63,830 nucleotides of DNA. Source: Chitinophaga pinensis (lineage in GTDB: Bacteria; Bacteroidota; Bacteroidia; NS11-12g; UBA9320). Position 1 is the stretch's first letter, and the number at the start of each line of letters is the position of its first letter. The stretch covers positions 1-63,830 of the forward strand of contig CAMDGU010000010.1 of NCBI GenBank assembly GCA_945897885.1, given 5' to 3'. The position numbers and the translations under genes are program-made. A model generated the notes under the pieces. The model had not been told where the DNA came from. It ran no database searches and saw only the letters and a program-made list of their open reading frames with translations. Below are positions 17,723 to 26,794 of this stretch, piece after piece.

Positions 17723-18712
17723 TTGGCCGAATCAAATTTTGTTGACTATGTAAAAATCTTCTTCCGTTCAGGAAAAGGTGGTGCAGGTTGTATGCACTTT
17801 CATCGTGATAAACTGACAGCCATGGGTGGACCAGATGGAGGTGATGGTGGAAATGGAGGCTCTGTTATATTGCGGGGAAATGCTCAAATGTGGACGCTTC
17901 TGCATTTAAAATTTAAAAAACATATACACTGTGATGATGGTAATAAAGGAGAAGGAAGTAATAAAACCGGTAAACAAGGAAAGCCTGAAGTTATAGATGT
18001 TCCATTAGGAACGGTTGCTCGTGATGCGGACACCGGTGAATTTATATTTGAAATAACTCAGGATGGCCAACAAGAAGTATTAATGGCCGGTGGCCGAGGA
18101 GGATTAGGAAACTGGCATTTTAAATCGCCAACCAAGCAAACTCCACACTATGCCCAACCGGGTGAAGATGGAATAGAAGGCTGGCGGATACTGGAATTAA
18201 AAGTACTGGCGGATGTTGGTTTAGTAGGATTTCCAAATGCAGGAAAAAGCACGTTGCTTTCGGTTATTTCTGCTGCAAAACCTGAAATTGCCAATTATGC
18301 ATTTACTACTCTGGTACCCAATTTAGGAATCGTAAAATACCGCGATTACAAGTCCTTTATAGTAGCTGATATTCCCGGAATTATTGAAGGAGCATCCGAA
18401 GGAAAAGGTTTAGGAACACGATTCTTAAGACACATTGAACGTAACTCTGTTCTTTTGTTTATGATACCAGCTGAGGCTGGAAATATTACAAAAGAATTTA
18501 ATATTTTATTAAAAGAACTAGAAAAGCACAATAAAGAACTTCTCTTTAAAAAACGCTTGGTAGCCATTACCAAAACCGACCTAATTGATGATGAATTAAT
18601 GGGTATGTTGAAATCAGATTTGCCACCAAACGAAGAGTGTATATTTATATCATCGGCTACGGGTTATAATATTTTGCCATTGAAGGATAAGTTGTGGGAA
18701 ATGCTGCAATAA
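17723..18712 (+). CDS. obgE: GTPase Obg (CgtA)
   Basis: A 329-residue Obg GTPase involved in 50S ribosome assembly. The glycine-rich Obg fold covers residues 1-158 ([31 protein letters not shown]). The G domain has GFPNAGKST (G1), DIPGIIEGA (G3) and ITKTDL (G4). There is no C-terminal OCT domain. The start is TTG at 17723, giving the usual N-terminus ([14 protein letters not shown]). Confidence 0.96.
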   Translation: MAESNFVDYVKIFFRSGKGGAGCMHFHRDKLTAMGGPDGGDGGNGGSVILRGNAQMWTLLHLKFKKHIHCDDGNKGEGSNKTGKQGKPEVIDVPLGTVARDADTGEFIFEITQDGQQEVLMAGGRGGLGNWHFKSPTKQTPHYAQPGEDGIEGWRILELKVLADVGLVGFPNAGKSTLLSVISAAKPEIANYAFTTLVPNLGIVKYRDYKSFIVADIPGIIEGASEGKGLGTRFLRHIERNSVLLFMIPAEAGNITKEFNILLKELEKHNKELLFKKRLVAITKTDLIDDELMGMLKSDLPPNEECIFISSATGYNILPLKDKLWEMLQ

Positions 18713-18769
18713 TTAGTATTCAAAGTAATTTGCAAAATCTAGTAATTTAAATAAATCATGAAATAGATT

Positions 18770-18777
18770 TAACTTTG
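18770..18777 (+). promoter_or_regulatory. -7 box of the YeiH-family gene
   Basis: TAACTTTG, a perfect TAnnTTTG, 13 bases before the TTG start at 18791. It supports that start over later in-frame codons. Confidence 0.5.
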
Positions 18778-18790
18778 TTAACAAATAGCA

Positions 18791-19729
18791 TTGGCTTACT
18801 TTTCATCAACTCAAAAAACATCAATCGCTATACTCATTATACTAAGTATTTGCATTATTCTGTTTAATATTCCTACTCATTTTTCACTAACCATAGGTCT
18901 TATAATAGGCTTTAGTGTTGTCAATCCTATACAAAAAATAACCAAACCGGTTACTAAATACCTATTGCAGGCTTGCGTTGTTGGGTTGGGCTTTGGAATG
19001 GATTTTATGAAAGTTATAGATGCAGGTAAAACAGGAATCATTTTTACACTCATTACAATATTTGGAGCATTGGCTTTAGGTTTGCTTTTGGGAAAAATTT
19101 TAAAGGTTTCAGGAAAAATCACCTATCTTATTTCTTGCGGTACAGCCATTTGCGGTGGAAGTGCCATAGCAGCCGTTAGCCCTTCAATAGATGCGGATGA
19201 AAAGGAAATTTCAATGTCCATGGCTACTGTTTTTACTTTAAATGCCATTGCTTTATTATTATTCCCATACATTGGTCATTTATTGGGTTTAACACAATAT
19301 CAATTTGGGTTATGGTCGGCCATTGCCATTCATGATACCAGTTCGGTGGTAGGGGCAGCAGCAGCTTATGGCGACGAAGCATTAACTATAGCTACATCTA
19401 TCAAACTAGCCCGTGCTCTATGGATAATTCCTCTGGTATTGGTTACAGCTTTGGTTTATGGCAAAAAAGCAGGAATGGCTTCTTTTCCACTCTTTATTCT
19501 ATTGTTTATTTTAGCGTCATTAGCCAATACATATCTTAACATACCTCCGGAAATTTCAAAAGGTATTGTTAATATTTCCAAATCGGGCCTAAGCATTACC
19601 CTTTTACTAATCGGAGCCAATATATCAGTTAATAATATCAGAGAAACTGGCTTTAAAGCCTTCTTGCTTGGATTTTTATTGTGGTTTATCTTGTTGTTGG
19701 GGACCTTAGCGGTGGTAGTAAATCTATAA
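18791..19729 (+). CDS. YeiH-family putative sulfate exporter
   Basis: A 312-residue membrane protein with about ten hydrophobic helices and the family motifs CGTAICGGSAIAAVSP and IHDTSSVVGAAAAYG. Members of this family (PF03601) are annotated as putative sulfate exporters and occur with sulfonate and taurine breakdown, but no such genes are nearby. The start is a TTG. Confidence 0.85.
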   Translation: MAYFSSTQKTSIAILIILSICIILFNIPTHFSLTIGLIIGFSVVNPIQKITKPVTKYLLQACVVGLGFGMDFMKVIDAGKTGIIFTLITIFGALALGLLLGKILKVSGKITYLISCGTAICGGSAIAAVSPSIDADEKEISMSMATVFTLNAIALLLFPYIGHLLGLTQYQFGLWSAIAIHDTSSVVGAAAAYGDEALTIATSIKLARALWIIPLVLVTALVYGKKAGMASFPLFILLFILASLANTYLNIPPEISKGIVNISKSGLSITLLLIGANISVNNIRETGFKAFLLGFLLWFILLLGTLAVVVNL

Positions 19730-20027
19730 ATTTATTTAAAAAATCTTACGATAGAGTTTCAATCATCTAGTGATAAATTCATTTATAGATTTTATTTCAC
19801 ACAACATTTTATAGAACCAATGAAAAAATTTAAATCTGGCTTAATGTATTTACGTATTTTGATGTTTTTTTAAATATTTAATAAAAATGTTGTTAATACC
19901 AATAAATAAAGGGGTAAAGTGATAGTTTGTAAAAATTTCAATGTTATTAAATTGTTATGATTATGCTGAAATACTTAAATATTGTTAACATTAGCGTAAC
20001 ATTGAAAAATATTTATACTGTAAAATC
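19730..20027. other. AT-rich regulatory gap with paired repeats
   Basis: The gap holds no convincing gene. Near its right end are two paired-repeat motifs: TTAACA-N5-GTAACA at 19985-20001, and an opposite-strand pair ATAACA-N5-ATAACA (from ATGTTAT TAAA TTGTTAT, 19950-19967 approx.). Both have the 11-base period of PHO boxes. They precede the H1-like gene. Confidence 0.45.
19985..20001 (+). promoter_or_regulatory. PHO-box-like direct repeat before the H1-like gene
   Basis: TTAACA TTAGC GTAACA: two hexamers 11 bases apart, one mismatch from a perfect repeat, 26 bases before the ATG at 20028. The same arrangement is found before the phosphate porin (45694-45710) and DUF47-Pit (47445-47461). It resembles the TTAACA-N5-TTAACA PHO box of Bacillus and the 7+4+7 layout of E. 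coli. Confidence 0.45.
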
Positions 20028-20429
20028 ATGAAATACGCCAAATTAAAAAGTGATATTGAAGATAAGATAGCTTCAAAAGTCAATGAGATTGTAAATGAAC
20101 TTCAAGTGGAAGGACATGCAATTAGCAAGTCGATTGCTGATGCCTCAAAAAAAATAGCGAAAACCATAGCAAAAAAATTAAAGGAACTAGAAAAGAAAAA
20201 TGCTCCTGTAAAAAAGAAGCTGCCAACACCGATTAGTAAAAAGGCAACTTCAACTACTTCTAAACCTACATCAGAGAAACCTGCCGCTAAAAATAACGCA
20301 GCCAAAGTGGCTCCTAAGGTAGTGAAACCTGCTGTTAAGAAAACCGAAATTGCCCAAAAAAAAGCTATTGTGCCTAAGAATAGCCCAGCTAAGAAGGCTG
20401 CTGCAACAACAAAGACTGCTAAAAAGTAG
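20028..20429 (+). CDS. Histone-H1-like Lys/Ala/Pro-rich protein
   Basis: A 133-residue, extremely basic protein. Residues 1-57 form one or two amphipathic helices (DIEDKIASKVNEIVNELQ, KKIAKTIAKKLKELEKK). Residues 60-133 are a low-complexity tail of Lys, Ala, Pro and Thr (PAAKNNAAKVAPKVVK and similar), like the tails of eukaryotic H1, PhaF and AlgP. Such tails bind polyanions, either DNA or polyphosphate. It lies 63 bases ahead of a ParA ATPase and behind a PHO-box-like repeat. I infer that the helical head is an adaptor, for example for ParA, and the tail grips DNA or a granule. Confidence 0.6.
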   Translation: MKYAKLKSDIEDKIASKVNEIVNELQVEGHAISKSIADASKKIAKTIAKKLKELEKKNAPVKKKLPTPISKKATSTTSKPTSEKPAAKNNAAKVAPKVVKPAVKKTEIAQKKAIVPKNSPAKKAAATTKTAKK

Positions 20430-20492
20430 TTTCAAAATTTCATGGACATGAACTTATATATTGCCAATCATTTCAATTATATTTAGTAAAAT

Positions 20493-21236
20493 ATGGTTAC
20501 GATTGCCTTATATAATTTTAAAGGCGGTGTGGGCAAAACCACCTCTGCGGTAAACCTCGCTTATTTAGCCTCGCAAGAAAGTAAAAAAACACTTTTGTGG
20601 GATTTTGACCCTCAAGGTTCGGCTTCCTTTTTTTGCAAAGTAAATACAAAAGTAAAGGGTGGTGCAAAAAATATTATAGATAGGAAAAATGATATTTTTG
20701 AAGCTGTCAGAGAAACTAATTTTCAAAATTTGGAGGTTTTACCAGCAGATTTTTCATTACGAAATATGGATATTTTGCTAGAGGAAACAAAAAAATCAAA
20801 GAAAAAATTAAAATCTATTACAGATTTACTTAGCAAAAAATACGATTACACATTTATTGATTGTCCTCCAGGTTTATCACTCTTGACAGAGCATATTTTT
20901 AACACAGCTGATTATTTTGTTGTGCCAATAATACCAAGTACCCTTTCAATACGGACCTATCATTTAATATTTGAGTATTTTAAAAAGAATGATCTTGACA
21001 CTGGAAGTATCCTACCATTTTTTTCAATGGTTGATATAAGAAAAAGTATGCATAAGGATATAATGACCTCAAGTATTAAGGATGTACCTAATATTTTAAA
21101 AACAATAGTCAAATATTCTTCAGATATTGAAAAAATGGGGGTAGAACTTGCGCCCTTGCCTTCATTTGCCCCTAATTCAAAATCAGCATTGGCTTATAAA
21201 TCCTTATGGAAAGATATTAAGAAAAAGATTAATTAA
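20493..21236 (+). CDS. Orphan ParA-family ATPase
   Basis: A 247-residue ParA/MinD-superfamily ATPase with deviant Walker A KGGVGKTT (residues 9-16), Walker A' DFDPQGSAS and Walker B FIDCPPGLS. No ParB, parS-like repeats or replication gene is near, so it is not an evident plasmid or chromosome partition pair. The only likely partner is the H1-like protein upstream. Orphan ParAs position cargo such as carboxysomes (McdA) or chemoreceptors (PpfA). A Bacteroidota-specific branch, as I recall, sits near polyphosphate genes; that would need a search. Confidence 0.85.
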   Translation: MVTIALYNFKGGVGKTTSAVNLAYLASQESKKTLLWDFDPQGSASFFCKVNTKVKGGAKNIIDRKNDIFEAVRETNFQNLEVLPADFSLRNMDILLEETKKSKKKLKSITDLLSKKYDYTFIDCPPGLSLLTEHIFNTADYFVVPIIPSTLSIRTYHLIFEYFKKNDLDTGSILPFFSMVDIRKSMHKDIMTSSIKDVPNILKTIVKYSSDIEKMGVELAPLPSFAPNSKSALAYKSLWKDIKKKIN

Positions 21237-21431
21237 TTTTATCAAAACCTAAACCCTTCTTCTTTTAATTCTAATAACCTTTGGTGTTCAATCTATTTAT
21301 CGTTGTGTTTTTCATTGACATGGAAAGCAATAAAATTGTAGTTAGATTTTGAACTATCAGTTTTTAAACAACAAATTCTGATTTTTTTAAATTTTGATTG
21401 TATAATTTGCACCGCAAATCCAAAACAACTT

Positions 21432-23207
21432 ATGGCTAAAAAAACGGAACAACAGAAGGCTGGCACAAATAACTGGGGAATAATTGGAATTGCAATTTTC
21501 ACTTTTCTGTTATTTATAAGAGTAAAAAATGGTGATTTTCTCACGAATTGGGATGATGATGCCTACATAGTAAATAACCCATCCATTCAGCAATTGAGTT
21601 GGGAAAACCTTAAAAAAATATTTAGCTCCTTTTATGTAAGCAACTATCAGCCATTGTCAGTATTGAGTTATGCTATTGAATTTATTTTTTTTAAACTAAC
21701 CCCTTCTTCCTATCACATAGTTAATCTCCTGTTTCATATTGCCAATGTCTTTTTAGTTTTTAAGCTATTCAAAAAATTAAAAATGAGTGATGTGGTATGT
21801 TACACTGTGGCCATTTTATTTGCTATTCATCCCACTCGAGTAGAGTCGGTGGCATGGATTGCAGAACGCAAAGATGTAATGTATGCTATGTTTTACCTTC
21901 TGTCTATTCTTTATTATTTAGAATATCGAGAGATAAAAACTTTAAAAATATACCTCACAAGTCTGGTTTTATTCTTATGTTCTGTCATGTCAAAATCAAT
22001 GGGAATAACACTTCCCGTAATTTTGGTATTGATAGATATTTTTATTGACAGAAAATTTGATGTAAAAAATTTAGCAAACAAAATACCCTATTTTATTCTT
22101 TCAATTATTTTTGGGTTGCTGGCCTTATATACCCAAAAGGGTGAAGCAATGGCCATTGCCAAAGATTTTATTTTAGTAGATCGCATTGTTTTGATTTTTG
22201 TAGCTATTGGCAAATACTTCGTTTTAGTTTTTGCACCTTTCAATTTATCGGCTATTCAATACTACCCAATTGAACCCGGTGAAACAATGCCTCTGTGGGC
22301 TTATTTTTCAGTAATTGTAATTATTGGTTTATTAATCATGGCTATTAGAACCAAGAAATATCGATTTGAAATTTTATTTGGCCTTTTGTTTTTCTTTGCC
22401 ACCATTGGCATGGTTCTTCAGTTTGTTCCCTTTGGCCATGCTATTATAGCCGAGCGCTATACTTACCTTCCTTATTTGGGTTTATTTTTTATTATTGGAA
22501 TTTTTGTCGACCAGTTTTTGAAAGACAAATCGAAAGCAAGCATGGTTTACACCTTGGTTGCAGGTTTTGTACTTTTTATGGCAGTGCTAACCTACCAAAG
22601 AATCTCCGCTTGGAAAAGCAGCATTGCACTCTTTAGTGATGTGGTAGAAAAATTTCCTAATTCGAGCAATGCCTTTTGGTACAGAGGCAATGTATACCGT
22701 GAATATAAACAACATGATTTAGCTATTAAAGATTATACAAAAGCTATTGAATTAAATCCTAAATATGATAAGGCTTATTTTAACAGAGGCACATCTTTGG
22801 CCGCATTAGAAAGAAATGAAGAAGCCCTGCCTGATTATGATAAATCCATTGAACTAAATCCGGAATATATTCCTGCCTACTACAATAAGGCCAATAGTTT
22901 AATAAAATTAAAACGGAATGATGAGGCTATGGTATTTTATCAAAAAACTCTGGATAGAGACTCTTCTTTTAAACAGGCTTGGTTGGGTATTGCAGATACT
23001 TATATTGCCAAAAGTGAACCTCAAAAAGCAATTACAGTTTATGAAAAATATTTAAGCAGAAATCCTAATGATGATAAGGCTCTTAATGGCTTGGGTATTG
23101 CCATGTACAATACAAATAACCGTGAAAAAGCATGTGCCAACTGGAAAAAAGCTTCAGAATTAGGTAACACTGCTTCTCAAGAATTTTTGAATAAATTTTG
23201 TAAATAA
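21432..23207 (+). CDS. GT-C-type membrane protein with C-terminal TPRs (TMTC-like)
   Basis: A 591-residue protein. The N-terminal 400 residues hold about ten membrane helices with GT-C features: the WDDDAYIVNNP acidic motif in the first periplasmic loop, SNYQPLSVLSY, and HPTRVESVAWIAERKDV. The C-terminal 190 residues are about five TPRs (AIKDYTKAIELNPKYDKAYF and relatives). This matches the layout of animal TMTC O-mannosyltransferases and their bacterial relatives. Donor and acceptor are unknown; a role in glycosylating secreted proteins is inference. It is preceded by 195 bases with a TATAATTTG-like box at about 21401. Confidence 0.75.
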   Translation: MAKKTEQQKAGTNNWGIIGIAIFTFLLFIRVKNGDFLTNWDDDAYIVNNPSIQQLSWENLKKIFSSFYVSNYQPLSVLSYAIEFIFFKLTPSSYHIVNLLFHIANVFLVFKLFKKLKMSDVVCYTVAILFAIHPTRVESVAWIAERKDVMYAMFYLLSILYYLEYREIKTLKIYLTSLVLFLCSVMSKSMGITLPVILVLIDIFIDRKFDVKNLANKIPYFILSIIFGLLALYTQKGEAMAIAKDFILVDRIVLIFVAIGKYFVLVFAPFNLSAIQYYPIEPGETMPLWAYFSVIVIIGLLIMAIRTKKYRFEILFGLLFFFATIGMVLQFVPFGHAIIAERYTYLPYLGLFFIIGIFVDQFLKDKSKASMVYTLVAGFVLFMAVLTYQRISAWKSSIALFSDVVEKFPNSSNAFWYRGNVYREYKQHDLAIKDYTKAIELNPKYDKAYFNRGTSLAALERNEEALPDYDKSIELNPEYIPAYYNKANSLIKLKRNDEAMVFYQKTLDRDSSFKQAWLGIADTYIAKSEPQKAITVYEKYLSRNPNDDKALNGLGIAMYNTNNREKACANWKKASELGNTASQEFLNKFCK

Positions 23208-23263
23208 TGAGCAATAAAAATTTATTTGAATAATATTAAAAATTCTTTAAAGTTTTTAAGCAT

Positions 23264-23370
23264 TAGAGATGTCTCGTTCCTCGATAGGACAAATTCTCTA
23301 TGGATTGTCATTCCAACGAAAGGAGGAATATTTTCTGAAGAGATGCCTCGTACCTCGGCATGACAAACTA
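23264..23370. repeat. Palindromic repeat pair downstream of aspS
   Basis: Contains GAGATGTCTCGTTCCTCG, GGATTGTCATTCCAACGAAAGGAGGAA (split across arms) and GAGATGCCTCGTACCTCG, all related to 17662-17690 and 58641-58711. Lies between the convergent TMTC-like and aspS genes. Confidence 0.7.
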
Positions 23371-25110
23371 CTAAGATTGGACTCCCAACTCTTTTTTCTG
23401 CTCATCGCTAATAACCGATGGTGCATCAATCATTACATCACGGCCCATATTATTTTTGGGGAATGCAATAAAATCGCGAATGGTTTCGGAACCACCAAAC
23501 AAGGAACACAAGCGGTCAAATCCAAAAGCAAGCCCTCCATGTGGTGGAGCTCCATATTCAAAGGCATTCATTAAAAAACCAAACTGGGCCTGTGCTTGTT
23601 CATCCGTAAAACCCAACAAACTAAACATCTGTTTTTGCAAATCGCGGTTGTGTATTCTGATGCTTCCTCCACCAATTTCCACCCCATTTATAACCAAATC
23701 ATAAGCGTTGGCTCTTATTTTTCCCGGGTCAGTTTGCATTAATGCAATATCTTCAGGCTTGGGTGATGTGAATGGGTGGTGCATAGCATGCCAACGGTTG
23801 CTTTCTTCGTCAAGTTCCAAAAGTGGAAAGTCGGTAACCCAAAGGGCCTTGTAATTATCAGGTTGACGCAAGCCCAATTGTTTCCCTACTTCCAAGCGAA
23901 GTTCATTCATTTGCTTACGGGTGGAGTTTAGGTCACCACTCAATACCAAAATCAAATCATTTTTATCAGCCTTGCAGGCAGTAGCCCAAAGTTGTAAAGC
24001 TTCTTGATCATAAAATTTATCAACTGATGATTTTAAAGAACCATCATCACCCACACGGCAATATATTAATCCTTTGGCTCCTATTTGTGGTCGTTTTACA
24101 AATTCTGTTAACTCGTCTAATTGCTTGCGGGTATAATTAGCAGCACCTTTGGCATTAATGGCAATAATGGTTTCGGCAGTATCAAAAATTCCAAATCCTT
24201 TTCCTTTTGCTACCTCATCCAAATACACAAATTGCATATCAAAACGAATATCGGGTTTATCACAACCATACAATCGCATAGCATCATCATAATTCATGCG
24301 AGGTACATTTGGTATATCAAGCCCTTTTACTTCCTTAAAAAGGTATTTAATTAAACCTTCAAACGTATTTAAAATATCTTCTTGTTCCACAAAACTCATT
24401 TCGCAATCTATCTGAGTAAATTCAGGCTGACGGTCAGCCCTTAAATCTTCATCTCTAAAACATTTAACAATTTGATAGTATCTGTCGAACCCACTTACCA
24501 TAAGTAATTGCTTAAACGTTTGTGGGCTTTGCGGCAAGGCATACCACTCTCCTTCATTTAAGCGGGAAGGAACAATAAAATCACGAGCACCTTCGGGCGT
24601 TGATTTTATTAAAACGGGGGTTTCCACTTCAATAAAATTTTGGTTATCTAAATACTGACGGGTGTATTTTGAAACTTTGTGGCGCAATTCTAAATTTTTA
24701 CGAACCACTTCTCGTCTTAAATCCAAATAACGGAATTTCATTCGCAATTCATCCCCCCCGTCGGTTTCTTCCTCTATTGTAAACGGAGGTGTTTTTGATT
24801 CGTTCAAAATTTCAATATTAGAAACCTGAACTTCAATATCGCCTGTGGTTATTTTCGGGTTTTTTGCAGTTCGCTCTATTACAGTTCCTGTTATTGTTAA
24901 AACATACTCACGACCAAGGGTTCTGGCTATATCAAACACCGGTTTATTTCTACCTTCATCAAACGATAATTGGGTTATTCCGTAACGATCGCGCAAATCA
25001 ATGAAACCTATGGTACCAATATCTCTGCTTTTTTGCAACCAACCACTTAAGGTTACTTCTTTTCCTACATCTGAAAGGCGGAGTTCTCCGCAAGTATGTG
25101 TTCTTAACAT
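23371..25110 (-). CDS. aspS: Aspartyl-tRNA synthetase
   Basis: A 579-residue bacterial-type class II synthetase: N-terminal OB anticodon-binding fold ([23 protein letters not shown]), motif 2 ([18 protein letters not shown]), the bacterial GAD insertion (residues 290-410), and motif 3 ([15 protein letters not shown]). It charges tRNA-Asp. I start it at the ATG at 25110; an upstream in-frame TTG is part of the -7 box TATATTTG (25127-25120). Confidence 0.97.
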   Translation of the reverse strand: MLRTHTCGELRLSDVGKEVTLSGWLQKSRDIGTIGFIDLRDRYGITQLSFDEGRNKPVFDIARTLGREYVLTITGTVIERTAKNPKITTGDIEVQVSNIEILNESKTPPFTIEEETDGGDELRMKFRYLDLRREVVRKNLELRHKVSKYTRQYLDNQNFIEVETPVLIKSTPEGARDFIVPSRLNEGEWYALPQSPQTFKQLLMVSGFDRYYQIVKCFRDEDLRADRQPEFTQIDCEMSFVEQEDILNTFEGLIKYLFKEVKGLDIPNVPRMNYDDAMRLYGCDKPDIRFDMQFVYLDEVAKGKGFGIFDTAETIIAINAKGAANYTRKQLDELTEFVKRPQIGAKGLIYCRVGDDGSLKSSVDKFYDQEALQLWATACKADKNDLILVLSGDLNSTRKQMNELRLEVGKQLGLRQPDNYKALWVTDFPLLELDEESNRWHAMHHPFTSPKPEDIALMQTDPGKIRANAYDLVINGVEIGGGSIRIHNRDLQKQMFSLLGFTDEQAQAQFGFLMNAFEYGAPPHGGLAFGFDRLCSLFGGSETIRDFIAFPKNNMGRDVMIDAPSVISDEQKKELGVQS

Positions 25111-25119
25111 TTTAAGCTG

Positions 25120-25127
25120 CAAATATA
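25120..25127 (-). promoter_or_regulatory. aspS -7 box
   Basis: TATATTTG on the minus strand, 9 bases before the ATG at 25110. The box contains a TTG that would otherwise look like a start codon. Confidence 0.55.
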
Positions 25128-25191
25128 TTATATGTAATTCATATCTATTTTTAAAATCAAAGTCTCATTTCATTTGTGTTGATTATTTATG

Positions 25192-25199
25192 TATGTTTG
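25192..25199 (+). promoter_or_regulatory. -7 box of the small exported protein at 25216
   Basis: TATGTTTG, a perfect TAnnTTTG, 16 bases before the ATG at 25216. It supports that start over an ATG further upstream at 25189. Confidence 0.55.
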
Positions 25200-25215
25200 T
25201 TATATAATTACAGTT

Positions 25216-25650
25216 ATGAAAAAACTAATTTATTCTTTTTTGATCCTTGCATTACCTACATTCTCATTGGCTGGTGATACTGACTTTTCCTATGATAAAA
25301 GTTCTTTAATTAGTGAATTTAGTCAGTTAGACAAAGTAGCTGCTTATGTTGATGAAACAAATGTTTCATACACCGAACTTTCAAATTCTCCTGTTTTTGA
25401 AGGCAATATTGAATTGACTAATGCAATAGCCGTTAAACCAAATTTAAAATTTGAAGATGTAGATTGGGGGGCTTTTGCTTGGGGCTTTTGTTGCTGGCCA
25501 ATAGGTATTTTTACAGTAATATTAAAAGATGATGTAGATAAAAACTCTAAAAATTCCTTTTTCGCAGGAATTGCATCAGCTACAATTGCAACAACTGTAT
25601 CCTACATAGCTGTGTATGTTATAGCTATTGCATCATACAGTGGATTTTAA
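25216..25650 (+). CDS. Small exported membrane protein with YDK...F motif
   Basis: A 144-residue protein: signal peptide ending SLAGD, then FSYDKSSLISEF, a linker, then a hydrophobic C-terminal third with GFCCWPIGIFTVI and IASATIATTVSYIAVYVIAI. The YDxxxLxxxF motif is shared with 26410, 37500 and 38028, and GFCCxPxG with 26410. The pattern of a Cys/Pro/Gly turn followed by two membrane helices recalls TM2-domain proteins. Function unknown. Confidence 0.65.
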   Translation: MKKLIYSFLILALPTFSLAGDTDFSYDKSSLISEFSQLDKVAAYVDETNVSYTELSNSPVFEGNIELTNAIAVKPNLKFEDVDWGAFAWGFCCWPIGIFTVILKDDVDKNSKNSFFAGIASATIATTVSYIAVYVIAIASYSGF

Positions 25651-25657
25651 AATCTAA

Positions 25658-26338
25658 CTATTGAGATGGCAGTTCTGTGTTAACTTCAGTCATTCTATCC
25701 TTTTCCAATTTTCTCTCATTTATTAATTCAATAGCATTATTAAGATGCATATAGTTTTTTAAATAGGTTTCAATGGTTATCCTATTTATTTTGTACTTGT
25801 ATTTTTTAATCAATTCAATAGAGGCTTCGGCAAAGTGTTCAAGAAAACTTTCTTTAACCAAACCTAAAGCTGCAGCATTGGCAATGTGGGCTTTTTGAGC
25901 ATAAAATTTTAAAGATAAATCGGTTTCTGAAATAGTTCCCGATTTTCGGGCATTAAATTTAAAGTTAGTGCTATTGAAGGCTGTTTTCCAATAAAAAACA
26001 TAATCTTTATAATTTTCTAATTTTGAAAACCGGGTAAATAAAATAGAATTTTCGTTAAGCAATTGAACATCCTTTAGCACTTTCATGGTGTCAAAACCCA
26101 AATCGAGCAAAGCATAAATATTGGCATTGCGTATAATCATCGCCTTATTCCACTTATCCTGATTATCGGTTACTTTAGCCCAATACCTATTATTTTCGTC
26201 GGTAAATGAACTATCAGATTTTTCATCAAACCATTTATAGTTACCATCTTTATCTTTGTACCCAAAATATTTATAGGCAAAACTGTTTGACAATGTTGAA
26301 ATAAATAAGATTACAGATAAAAAAAGTTTAATTTTCAT
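25658..26338 (-). CDS. Exported hypothetical protein
   Basis: A 226-residue protein with a signal peptide ending SNSFA, then a short region rich in aromatic and charged residues (YKYFGYKDKDGNYKWFDEKSD), and a mostly helical remainder (KFYAQKAHIANAAALGLVKESFL). No Cys, no membrane segment after the signal. I recognise no family. It is placed convergently 7 bases after one small exported protein and divergently from its relative at 26410, which suggests a local set of envelope proteins. Confidence 0.55.
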   Translation of the reverse strand: MKIKLFLSVILFISTLSNSFAYKYFGYKDKDGNYKWFDEKSDSSFTDENNRYWAKVTDNQDKWNKAMIIRNANIYALLDLGFDTMKVLKDVQLLNENSILFTRFSKLENYKDYVFYWKTAFNSTNFKFNARKSGTISETDLSLKFYAQKAHIANAAALGLVKESFLEHFAEASIELIKKYKYKINRITIETYLKNYMHLNNAIELINERKLEKDRMTEVNTELPSQ

Positions 26339-26409
26339 TATTTATTTTAGCAGCGGTTTGGTTAAAATAACGGCAATAATAAAAGTTTTAAAATTAATAA
26401 TAGACTGAT

Positions 26410-26787
26410 TTGCAAAAATTACTTTTAATAATTACATCACTCTTGGTAATGTGTGTTACCAAATCTTATGCCAATAGCGATTTTTGGTATGATAAGGAAC
26501 AATTAGACCTAGAATTTCGCGAACAAGATAATAACGAAATTACTGAACTCTCAAAAGTAAATCTACAATCAATAGATTCATCAGAGTTTACACTTTACGA
26601 TTTAGAGTTGGAACCTTTTTGCACAGGTTTTTGTTGTGGACCTGTTGGCTTAATTACTTATTACAAAGGAAAAAACTCTGAAACCAATAAAAAATCCTAT
26701 TGGTTAGGGTGTGCATCGTTAACTGTTTCATTAGCAGCAGCATTTGTAGGATTGGTAATTTACGATGGCGGGTTCTTTTTCTTTTAA
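26410..26787 (+). CDS. Small exported membrane protein, relative of 25216
   Basis: A 125-residue protein: signal peptide (QKLLLIITSLLVMCVTKSYA), then FWYDKEQLDLEF, a linker and FCTGFCCGPVGLITYYKG followed by hydrophobic LGCASLTVSLAAAFVGLVIY and an odd C-terminus GGFFFF. The start is TTG at 26410 (no ATG fits the signal peptide). It is a clear paralogue of 25216 in both the head motif and GFCCxPxG. Function unknown. Confidence 0.6.
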   Translation: MQKLLLIITSLLVMCVTKSYANSDFWYDKEQLDLEFREQDNNEITELSKVNLQSIDSSEFTLYDLELEPFCTGFCCGPVGLITYYKGKNSETNKKSYWLGCASLTVSLAAAFVGLVIYDGGFFFF

Positions 26788-26794
26788 AAAAGAA

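Noticed and set aside
18771-18786. TTAAC-N4-TTAAC before the YeiH gene as another PHO box
   Set aside because: Period is 9, not 11, and it overlaps the -7 box.
19820-19873. 17-codon frame in the gap before the H1-like gene
   Set aside because: No promoter-like box at the usual distance and no signal of conservation visible; AT-rich chance frame is likely.
25111-25122. Upstream TTG start for aspS (and likewise lptB at 33102)
   Set aside because: The TTG lies in the -7 promoter box; the family N-terminus starts at the next ATG.
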